Positions 1-5,088 of a stretch of 7,203 nt of DNA are shown here, piece after piece. Origin of the DNA: Candidatus Izemoplasmatales bacterium (GTDB lineage: Bacteria; Bacillota_I; Bacilli_A; Izemoplasmatales; Hujiaoplasmataceae); NCBI GenBank assembly GCA_028691335.1, contig JAQUZK010000069.1, positions 1 through 7,203 on the forward strand, written 5' to 3'. The position numbers and the translations under genes are program-made. Under the pieces are notes generated by a model. That model did no database searches. It was not told where the DNA came from and saw nothing but the letters and a program-made list of their open reading frames with translations. Within the stretch, counting starts at the first letter, position 1, and the number at the start of each line of letters is the position of its first letter.

Positions 1-60
1 GCTAGGTGCTTTGTCACCAATTAATGGCATTGAGTAAAGCTTTTCGTTCATTTCTTCCAT
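1..60 (-). CDS. Peroxiredoxin (AhpC/Prx6-like), N-terminal 20 codons only
   Basis: The minus strand begins an open frame at 60 that runs off the left edge of the window. The visible protein is MEEMNEKLYSMPLIGDKAPS. The stretch PLIGDKAPS matches the conserved N-terminal strand of peroxiredoxins, where (L/I)GDxAPxF precedes the thioredoxin fold; the peroxidatic cysteine would lie outside the window. Such enzymes reduce hydrogen peroxide and organic hydroperoxides in the cytoplasm. The first ATG is chosen because an AAAAGGAGA ribosome binding site (69-77) lies 8 nt upstream. The gene starts only 18 nt after the stop codon of the PerR-like repressor, so the two are probably co-transcribed, which fits a peroxide-stress role. 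Only a short fragment is visible, so the subfamily (1-Cys Prx6-like or 2-Cys AhpC) cannot be decided. Confidence 0.72.
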   Translation of the reverse strand, partial: MEEMNEKLYSMPLIGDKAPS

Positions 61-78
61 AATAATAATCTCCTTTTC

Positions 79-492
79 TTATTTTATTTTTTTCATACAA
101 TTAGGACAGATTCCAACTAAGTTAACTTCTTCTTTATCGATAACAAAGCCGGGCATCATATTCTTATCATATGATATGGTCAGTTTTGGAACATCATATA
201 TGGCCCCACAGTATTTGCAAATAAAATGAGAATGAGCGTGTTCAGCGATTTCATATCTCTTTTCATTATTACTAGTGTTAATTGTTTCAATTAATCCGTG
301 TTGTGAAAATAAATTGATTACATTATAAACAGTAGTTTTAGATAAAGTCGGTAAATCATCGATCAAGTTTTTATATATTTCATCTACTGTCGGATGATTT
401 TTACTCTTCAACAAATACTCGTAAATCTGTTTTCTAGTGATAGAAGGGCTTAAACCTAAATCTCTACAGATTTCTGTGAAGTTTCTTTCCAT
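79..492 (-). CDS. perR: PerR-type Fur-family peroxide-sensing repressor
   Basis: This 137-residue protein has the standard Fur-family length and layout: an N-terminal winged helix (about residues 1-75, with the recognition segment LSKTTVYNVI near 50-59) and a C-terminal metal-binding dimerisation domain. Two CxxC pairs (C92/C95 and C129/C132) form the structural zinc site. By alignment with Bacillus subtilis PerR, the regulatory metal ligands are H33 (H37), E81 (D85), H87 (H91), H89 (H93) and D100 (D104). The aspartate at D100, in the segment CGAIYD, is the residue that typically separates PerR from Fur and Zur, which carry glutamate there. The change of D85 to glutamate is unusual for PerR. 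In the family, iron-catalysed oxidation of the histidines releases DNA and induces peroxide defence. The start has AGAAAGGA (503-510) 10 nt upstream. The gene lies between dps and a peroxiredoxin gene, which supports PerR over Fur. Confidence 0.86.
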   Translation of the reverse strand: MERNFTEICRDLGLSPSITRKQIYEYLLKSKNHPTVDEIYKNLIDDLPTLSKTTVYNVINLFSQHGLIETINTSNNEKRYEIAEHAHSHFICKYCGAIYDVPKLTISYDKNMMPGFVIDKEEVNLVGICPNCMKKIK

Positions 493-515
493 ATTATGTC
501 ATTCCTTTCTAAGAG

Positions 516-536
516 ATTATATACTAACTATATAAT
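516..536 (-). promoter_or_regulatory. Inverted repeat over the candidate perR -10, possible autoregulatory operator
   Basis: The 21-base element is ATTATATA, a 5-base spacer CTAAC, then TATATAAT, with perfect 8-base arms. It lies in the 58-bp gap between dps and perR. On the minus strand a TATAAT -10 hexamer (516-521) falls inside one arm. No convincing -35 is visible 17-18 bp upstream. Fur-family operators are AT-rich inverted repeats and PerR often represses its own gene, so autoregulation is the natural inference. The spacing differs from the canonical 7-1-7 Per box. In such AT-rich DNA a repeat of this kind could also arise by chance. Confidence 0.45.
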
Positions 537-550
537 AGCATATATTCTTC

Positions 551-988
551 TTATTTTAAATCAGATTCTAAAAACCAAATTTGTTTATTATATCCTATGA
601 TATGATCTTCCATCATAGCTACTGTAGAAAAATCATCAAGTTTATCTGCGATGGTTCTAATATTAATAGCTGCATTTCTTAATTCTAAATAATCACTTAA
701 GATTAACTCGTAAGATTCTTTAACTTCATAGTTTTTAGATTCTAACTCTTTAATGTTGGTAGATTCTAAATATGATTTTAAAGATGCTTTAGGAAAATCA
801 CCTAACATTTTTATTCTTTCTGCAACTTCATCAAATTTTTCGAATAAATCATCATACATTTCTTCAATGTTAACATGAGCTTGTTTAAAACCATGCCCTT
901 TAACATTCCAATGCAAGTTGTGAAGTTTTACATTTAATACACCTAAATCGGCCAAGTATTCATTTAATTTAGTAATTTGTTCGTTCAT
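551..988 (-). CDS. dps: Dps-family miniferritin (DNA-binding protein from starved cells)
   Basis: This 145-residue protein has the usual Dps length and a four-helix ferritin-like fold. In the family, twelve subunits form a shell that oxidises Fe(II) with H2O2 at inter-subunit ferroxidase sites and stores it as ferric mineral, which suppresses Fenton chemistry. The signature LHNLHWNVKG spans residues 22-31. Aligned with Listeria innocua Dps, the ferroxidase ligands are H26, H38, E42 (Asp in Listeria), D53 and E57, the last two in the helix DEVAERI. W138 in the last helix is also typical. The N-terminus has no long lysine-rich DNA-binding tail. The start is set by AAGGAGG (994-1000), 5 nt upstream. 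A 58-bp gap separates it from perR downstream, so read-through is possible. A Per box on its promoter suggests de-repression by peroxide. Confidence 0.93.
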   Translation of the reverse strand: MNEQITKLNEYLADLGVLNVKLHNLHWNVKGHGFKQAHVNIEEMYDDLFEKFDEVAERIKMLGDFPKASLKSYLESTNIKELESKNYEVKESYELILSDYLELRNAAINIRTIADKLDDFSTVAMMEDHIIGYNKQIWFLESDLK

Positions 989-1013
989 AATATCCTCCTT
1001 ATTTTTTTACAAA

Positions 1014-1028
1014 CTGTAATGATTACAA
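1014..1028 (-). promoter_or_regulatory. Per box (PerR operator) upstream of dps
   Basis: On the plus strand the site reads CTGTAATGATTACAA, a 7-1-7 arrangement whose inner 6-1-6 part (TGTAAT-G-ATTACA, 1015-1027) is a perfect inverted repeat. It agrees with the Bacillus Per box consensus TTATAATNATTATAA at 12 of 14 arm positions. It covers the predicted dps transcription start, just downstream of the -10 element and before the ribosome binding site, where a bound repressor would block initiation. The regulator is inferred to be the product of the neighbouring perR-like gene. Confidence 0.75.
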
Positions 1029-1032
1029 AAAT

Positions 1033-1061
1033 ATAATAACAATAAAAATGAAATAAGTCAA
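1033..1061 (-). promoter_or_regulatory. dps promoter (sigma-A type)
   Basis: Read on the minus strand, TTGACT (1056-1061) is followed by a 17-bp spacer and TATTAT (1033-1038), with a TG dinucleotide one base before the -10 (extended -10). Both hexamers match the housekeeping consensus at five of six positions. The predicted start near 1026 falls within the Per box, about 38 bases before the dps ATG. Confidence 0.7.
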
Positions 1062-1143
1062 GTGTTTTGGATAATATTTTATAATTTTTTTTCATGTTAG
1101 TTTTTCTAAAAAGATGGAGATTTAGATATTATAGATATATAGT

Positions 1144-1155
1144 TGACATATGTCA
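1144..1155. promoter_or_regulatory. Perfect 12-bp palindrome TGACATATGTCA, candidate operator
   Basis: A perfect palindrome lies in the divergent intergenic region, about 22 bp upstream of the -35 of the lipoprotein promoter and about 83 bp upstream of the dps -35. Position and symmetry suit a dimeric regulator. No particular family is recognised and it is not a Per or Fur box. Confidence 0.35.
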
Positions 1156-1176
1156 GTAATAAAACGAAAAAATAGA

Positions 1177-1204
1177 TTGAAATTATTTGTAATCATGTTA
1201 TAAT
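1177..1204 (+). promoter_or_regulatory. Promoter of the FMN-binding lipoprotein gene
   Basis: TTGAAA (1177-1182), a 16-bp spacer and TATAAT (1199-1204) with a TG one base before it (1196-1197) make a strong extended -10 sigma-A promoter. The ribosome binding site AAAGGAGA (1225-1232) sits 8 nt before the ATG at 1241. The spacer contains TTGTAATCAT (1187-1196), identical to ten bases of the dps Per box. Confidence 0.68.
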
Positions 1205-1240
1205 ATTTTTGGTTTATCAAAACGAAAGGAGAAATAAAAA

Positions 1241-1676
1241 ATGTTTAAAAAAATTGCTATAGCTTTAGTTTTAGTTTTTACTTTAACGCTATTTGCTTGC
1301 GACTCAGGTTCAAAAGTAGAATATCCTAAAAAGTATGGGATTGTTGATGTAGTTGCAGGAGAAGAAACTAAGACTGGAGTAAAACTTACTTTAGAAACAG
1401 ATGGTTTCGGCGGTACAATCAAAGCAGAAGTTACTGTTGTTGATGGTAAAATTGTGGACTATGATGTTATAGAAAACTCTGAGTCAGCTGGTTGGGGGTA
1501 AAGCTTTAATAGAAGACGGTGCTATACTTCAAGCTATCATTGATGAAACAGAAAATTTAGATACATTTGATGTTCATGACTATTTGGACGCTGAAGCAGG
1601 AGCTACTGTTACTGGTGAAGAACTTTTAGAAATCGCATTAGCTGCTTTAGAGCACTATGCAGATGATTATGAGTAA
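1241..1676 (+). pseudogene. FMN-binding domain lipoprotein, interrupted by a frameshift
   Basis: The first frame encodes a lipoprotein signal (MFKKIAIALVLVFTLTLFAC) with lipobox LFAC and Cys20 as the lipidation site, then the start of an FMN_bind domain. It stops at 1499-1501, directly after the run GGGGG (1494-1498). Moving by one base restores a frame from about 1497 to the TAA at 1674-1676. That frame continues the domain (GKALIEDGAILQ...) through DAEAGATVT (1587-1613) to LEHYADDYE. Dropping one G gives a 144-residue protein, the usual size for a single-domain FMN_bind lipoprotein. In the family, ApbE attaches FMN covalently to the threonine of D-x-x-S-G-A-T-x-S/T; here the matching Thr codon is 1605-1607 and the Ser is Ala. 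Related proteins carry electrons outside the membrane. The break may be a true mutation, programmed slippage or a sequencing error. Confidence 0.8.
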
Positions 1677-1762
1677 TGTTTATTGATTTCATACTCTAAA
1701 AAATTAAGTAAATCAAAATCTAATTTAACAAGTATAAAAATACATACAAGGAGATTTAAAAA

Positions 1763-2014
1763 ATGAAAAGATTTTTATCAATATTTGTAATAGCCTTTTT
1801 AGCTGTTGCATTACTCGGATGCGATAAAGCAACAACAGAGCCAACAACAGCTTTACCAGATGCGATAACTATGGATACAGTTGATGATTTCTTATTTGAC
1901 GCAAACTATCAATTCGTAGATTTAAGAAATTTTGACGACCAAATGGCTGATGGATGGATTCGTGGATTTGAATTTATTCCTTTCTTCGATTATTTAGAAT
2001 ACTGTGAAATGTAG
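1763..2014 (+). pseudogene. Rhodanese-like lipoprotein, truncated before the catalytic loop
   Basis: An 83-residue product begins with a clear lipoprotein signal peptide, lipobox LLGC and Cys20, followed by a Thr-rich linker. The next part is the N-terminal half of a rhodanese-like domain: MDTVDDFLFD resembles the opening helix, and FVDLRNFDDQMADGWIRGF plus EFIPF resembles the typical VDVRxxxEFxxGHIxGAxNIP segment. A rhodanese domain should continue for about 60 more residues to the active-site cysteine loop, but the frame ends after LEYCEM. I infer that the 3' half is deleted, since the next frame is itself a gene without a 5' end. The ribosome binding site AAGGAGA (1748-1754) lies 8 nt before the ATG. 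The gene follows the FMN lipoprotein by 86 bp and may share its transcript. Intact, it would be a surface-anchored sulfur/thiol-handling protein. Confidence 0.7.
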
Positions 2015-2520
2015 TAACAAGAATAATAATAATTAAGTTTTTCCAAATAGCAATTGGTGTTTTATCCATTATTTTTGCTTTTTTTAGTATTAAACATTTT
2101 TGGCGACAATATCGTTATGATACAGGCTGCGAAGTTCAAAGTACAGAGAGTAAGAGAAAACTAATTATTAGAGCTAAAAGAATTATTAGTAATAATAATT
2201 TATGGTTAGCAATAATAGGTATAGCTGGTATCGCGGTTACTGTAAATATCATTGAACTTGCTTGTTCAATGGGATTGCCATTTACTTATACTACAATGCT
2301 TGGATATCATAATTTGTCTTCGCTTGAGTCAGCGTTATATATATTAATATATGTTATATTTTTTATTATCGATGACTTACTAGTTTTTACAATCGCTGTA
2401 GTTACATTTAAAGTAACGGGTATTTCTAATAAATATGCGAAATATTCAAATCTGTTTGGTGGATTAATAATGTTAGCTTTGGGGATTATTTTAATTTTCT
2501 TCCCATCATTTTTATTATAA
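2008..2520 (+). pseudogene. DsbD/CcdA-like multispanning membrane protein, 5' end missing
   Basis: This frame is open from just after a TGA at 2005-2007 to the TAA at 2518-2520, but has no ATG, GTG or TTG until 2269, in the middle of the protein and without a ribosome binding site. The translation is a hydrophobic protein. It has a helix near 2023-2091, a soluble loop with YDTGCEVQ (about 2116-2139), a helix ending in NIIELACSMGLPF, a helix with two buried aspartates (FFIIDDLLVF), and a last helix ending in FFPSFLL. The segment ELxCSxGLP resembles, from memory, DsbD/CcdA-like thiol-electron transporters, in which this cysteine (codon 2263-2265) pairs with one in an N-terminal FNPC-type helix. 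That helix is absent here. The natural reading is that a deletion removed the start of this gene and the end of the preceding rhodanese gene. Confidence 0.68.
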
Positions 2521-2540
2521 AAATATCGAAATTTTAGAAG

Positions 2541-2570
2541 ACACTTTCATAGTTTATGGAAGTGTTTTTT
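2541..2570 (+). terminator. Intrinsic terminator after the envelope redox module
   Basis: An 11-bp stem (2541-2551 with 2555-2565, one G-U pair) and a 3-base loop GTT are followed by a run of T to 2570. It lies 20 bp after the stop of the membrane-protein remnant and separates that transcript from the hydrogenase operon. The 118 bp between it and the hydrogenase promoter are very A-rich, and I see no gene or further structure there. Confidence 0.85.
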
Positions 2571-2688
2571 CGCGATTATTAAACACTTGAAAGATGAATT
2601 TTTATTCAATATAACAAAATTGAAAACAAAGGTTAAAAATAGAGGTTTTTTAGAAGATATAAAAAAGTTAATAACGAAGAAAAAAACA

Positions 2689-2718
2689 TTTACTTTTTAT
2701 GTTGATTTTTGTTATAAT
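2689..2718 (+). promoter_or_regulatory. Promoter of the [FeFe] hydrogenase operon
   Basis: TTTACT (2689-2694), an 18-bp spacer and a perfect TATAAT (2713-2718) preceded by TG (2710-2711) form an extended -10 sigma-A promoter, with a start expected near 2725. The ten bases TGTTATAATA are identical to the -10 region of the lipoprotein promoter at 1196-1205. I see no clear Rex, Fur or other operator here. AAGGAGG (2741-2747) serves the first gene, 4 nt before its ATG. Confidence 0.7.
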
Positions 2719-2751
2719 AAATGTAGATGAATTTTATAAGAAGGAGGATGT

Positions 2752-3264
2752 ATGAGAAACAAAATTTTAGACACGAGTACACTTGATAAAGAGCTATTAG
2801 CTAAATTAGATGCGTTTATAGATTCTTTAGAAGGTGACAAGCAAGAACATTTAATTCATGTGCTTCATAAAGCACAAGAACTATTTGGTTATTTGCCTCA
2901 AAACTTGCAACTATACATAGCAAGAAAACTGGATTTACCTGGAGTGCGGGTTAACGGAGTGGTTTCATTTTATTCGTTTTTTAATGAAAAACCTGTAGGA
3001 AAGTACACAATCAGTGTTTGCATGGGAACAGCATGTTTTGTAAAAGGAGCGGATAAGGTTCTAGAGCGCGTAATAGAATTGACTGGTGCGAATAAAAATG
3101 AAATAAGTAAAGACGGATTATTCACAATCAAGGATGTACGCTGTATTGGAGCTTGTGGTTTAGCTCCTGTTATGACTATCAACGATAAGGTTTACGGGAA
3201 GGTAAAACCAGGGGATGTTGACGAAATAATACGTCATTATAGGAGTATAGAAAATGAAAGTTAA
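2752..3264 (+). CDS. hndA: NADH-dependent [FeFe] hydrogenase, NuoE-like [2Fe-2S] subunit (HndA/HydC-like)
   Basis: This 170-residue cytoplasmic protein has the full length of the 24-kDa/NuoE family. A helical N-terminal part (about residues 10-80, with HVLHKAQELFGYLP and GVVSFYSFF) is followed by a thioredoxin-like [2Fe-2S] domain. The cluster ligands are C90 and C95 (CMGTAC) and C131 and C135 (CIGAC). In HndA/HydC this subunit passes electrons within the bifurcating complex and binds beside the flavoprotein subunit. It is the first gene of a three-gene operon with the HydB-like and HydA-like subunits. The last 11 bases overlap the next start, so translation is probably coupled. The absence of any other complex I gene, together with the hydrogenase catalytic subunit downstream, rules out a respiratory NuoE. 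The choice between hnd and hyd names is convention. Confidence 0.93.
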   Translation: MRNKILDTSTLDKELLAKLDAFIDSLEGDKQEHLIHVLHKAQELFGYLPQNLQLYIARKLDLPGVRVNGVVSFYSFFNEKPVGKYTISVCMGTACFVKGADKVLERVIELTGANKNEISKDGLFTIKDVRCIGACGLAPVMTINDKVYGKVKPGDVDEIIRHYRSIENES

Positions 3265-5077
3265 AAACTATAATGATTTAGTGGCGTGGAAAGAAAAATG
3301 CCCAAGAAAGTTAGACTATAAAATTAATGTTCTAATATGTAATGGAACTAGTTGCTTATCAAGCGATAGTGAAATGATTTCGGTGTTGTTAGAACAAGAG
3401 TTAAAATCAAGAAATTTAGAAGCAGAAATCAGAACTATAAGAACGGGCTGCTTTGGATTTTGTGGTCAAGGACCAATTATAAAGATTGAACCAGATGATA
3501 TAACCTATGTTCAGGTTAAGGTCGAAGATATTAAAGAGATTGTAGATTCTCATTTAATTAATAATATCGTTGTAGATCGTTTATTGTACCAAGAACCAGA
3601 TAAAACGGAGGTTGTTGGTAATAGTTCAGGAATGAATTTCTATAAAAAACAAATGAGAATTGCACTAAGAAATTGTGGAGAAATTGATCCTGAAAACATT
3701 GAACATTATATTTCTAATGACGGTTATTTTGCTTTAGCGAAAGTTCTTTTTGAATTAACACCGGAAGAAGTTATTCAAGTTGTAAAAAAATCAGGTTTAA
3801 GAGGTCGCGGAGGCGGCGGTTTTTACACTGGTGTTAAATGGGAGATGAGCAGAAAATCTCCTGGAGATGAAAAATATATTATATGTAACGCTGATGAAGG
3901 CGACCCAGGAGCTTTTATGGACCGTTCAATCATGGAAGGTGATCCTCATTCAGTTTTAGAAGCAATGATTATCGCGGGATATGCTATAGGAGCTAACAAA
4001 GGCTTAGTATATATTAGAGCCGAATATGGTGTAGCTACAAATAGAGTTAGAAAAGCGATTAATGATGCTAGAGAATCTGGTTTTTTAGGTAAGAACATAT
4101 TAGGAACAGACTTTTCTTTTGATATTGAAATAAAACTTGGAGCTGGAGCCTTTGTTTGTGGTGAAGAAACAGCTTTGATTAAATCTATGGAAGGGCATAG
4201 AGGAGAACCTCAGAAGAAACCTCCTTTTCCAAGTCAAAGTGGTTTTAGAGGGAAACCTTCAAATGTAAATAATGTGGAAACATTTGCTAATATACCGAGT
4301 ATAATTTTAAAAGGCGCTGAGTGGTATAGTTCAATTGGTACGGAAAAATCTAAAGGGACAAAAGTTTTTGCTTTAGCGGGACAAATAAGAAATAATGGAT
4401 TAGTAGAAGTGCCTATGGGTACTACCTTTAGAGAAATTGTATATGATATCGGTGGTGGACATCCTAATGGTAAGGATATTAAAGCTATTCAAATAGGTGG
4501 ACCTAGCGGTGGTGTGATTACCAAGGAGTATTTTGATATGTCTATTGACTACGAGTCTTTGCTGGCAATGGGAGCTATGATGGGTAGTGGCGGTATGATT
4601 ATCATGGACGAAGATACTGACATGGTTCAAATCGCAAAGTTTTATCTTGAGTTTACACAAGATGAATCATGTGGTAAATGTACACCGTGTCGAATCGGTA
4701 CAAAAAGAATGTATGAGATTTTGGAAAGATTAGTAAATATGGAAGGATCGCCAGAAGATTTAGAACGTTTAAGAGTCTTAGGCGAAAACATTAAAAACAC
4801 ATCTCTTTGTGGTTTGGGACAAACAGCACCGAATCCAGTATTATCGACTATGAAGTATTTTAGAGAAGAATATGAAGCGTATGCTTATAGAACGAAGAAA
4901 ACGAAATATTCTATTGATCCTAAATTATGTATTGGTTGTACTAAATGTGCTAGAAATTGTCCGGTTTCGTGTATTGAAGGCAGCGTAAGACAACCTCACT
5001 ATATTGACGAGAGTAAATGTATAGCTTGTGGAGCTTGTTATGAAGCTTGCCCAGTTAATGCAATTATTAAGCCATAG
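3254..5077 (+). CDS. hndC: NADH-dependent [FeFe] hydrogenase, NuoF-like flavoprotein subunit (HndC/HydB-like)
   Basis: This 607-residue subunit binds FMN and NAD(H) and is thought to be the site where electrons bifurcate. Domains in order: an N-terminal thioredoxin-like [2Fe-2S] domain with C29, C34, C66 and C70; the NuoF core with GRGGGGFYTGVKW (184-196), NADEGDPGAFMDR (212-224) and the GAGAFVCGEETALI segment (296-309); a [4Fe-4S] site with C473, C476 and C479 (ESCGKCTPCR) plus C519; and a C-terminal two-cluster ferredoxin domain with C559/C562/C565/C569 and C589/C592/C595/C599. This multi-domain layout is typical of HydB/HndC and differs from respiratory NuoF, which lacks both the N-terminal and C-terminal iron-sulfur extensions. 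The start overlaps the upstream gene by 11 bases, with AGGAG (3241-3245) 8 nt before it. The stop is followed after 11 bp by the catalytic subunit. Confidence 0.95.
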   Translation: MKVKNYNDLVAWKEKCPRKLDYKINVLICNGTSCLSSDSEMISVLLEQELKSRNLEAEIRTIRTGCFGFCGQGPIIKIEPDDITYVQVKVEDIKEIVDSHLINNIVVDRLLYQEPDKTEVVGNSSGMNFYKKQMRIALRNCGEIDPENIEHYISNDGYFALAKVLFELTPEEVIQVVKKSGLRGRGGGGFYTGVKWEMSRKSPGDEKYIICNADEGDPGAFMDRSIMEGDPHSVLEAMIIAGYAIGANKGLVYIRAEYGVATNRVRKAINDARESGFLGKNILGTDFSFDIEIKLGAGAFVCGEETALIKSMEGHRGEPQKKPPFPSQSGFRGKPSNVNNVETFANIPSIILKGAEWYSSIGTEKSKGTKVFALAGQIRNNGLVEVPMGTTFREIVYDIGGGHPNGKDIKAIQIGGPSGGVITKEYFDMSIDYESLLAMGAMMGSGGMIIMDEDTDMVQIAKFYLEFTQDESCGKCTPCRIGTKRMYEILERLVNMEGSPEDLERLRVLGENIKNTSLCGLGQTAPNPVLSTMKYFREEYEAYAYRTKKTKYSIDPKLCIGCTKCARNCPVSCIEGSVRQPHYIDESKCIACGACYEACPVNAIIKP

Positions 5078-5088
5078 GGAGGTATAAA

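Noticed and set aside
1143..1148. A perfect TTGACA as a -35 hexamer for the lipoprotein gene
   Set aside because: There is no -10-like sequence 16-18 bp downstream (the region around 1165-1171 is CGAAAAA-like). The TTGAAA/TATAAT pair at 1177-1204 is a better promoter, and TTGACA is part of the palindrome instead.
1198..1422. A 74-codon open frame on the minus strand across the FMN lipoprotein gene
   Set aside because: It lies antisense to a gene with a clear lipoprotein signal and FMN_bind domain, has no ribosome binding site, and its product resembles no family.
1683..1716. TTGATTT...AAATCAA as a terminator after the FMN lipoprotein
   Set aside because: The 7-bp stem is AT-rich, the loop is 20 bases, and no T run follows, so it is unlikely to terminate transcription.
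2269..2520. An intact small membrane protein starting at the ATG at 2269
   Set aside because: That ATG has no ribosome binding site and lies in the middle of the conserved ELxCSxGLP segment; similarity continues upstream in frame, so it is an internal Met of a truncated gene.
2594..2720. Search for a Rex or other redox-regulator operator before the hydrogenase operon
   Set aside because: No TTGTGA/TCACAA-type or other convincing inverted repeat is visible; the A/T richness gives only weak chance symmetries.
2970..3182. A 70-codon minus-strand frame inside the NuoE-like gene
   Set aside because: It is a shadow of the opposite-strand [2Fe-2S] coding sequence with no start signal.
4400..4660. 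An 86-codon minus-strand frame inside the NuoF-like gene
   Set aside because: It is a His/Thr-rich antisense shadow of a well-conserved flavoprotein region with no translation signals.
2752..5077. Respiratory complex I genes nuoE and nuoF
   Set aside because: The second gene has N-terminal [2Fe-2S] and C-terminal ferredoxin extensions absent from NuoF, no other nuo genes follow, and the third gene is a hydrogenase with full H-cluster motifs.
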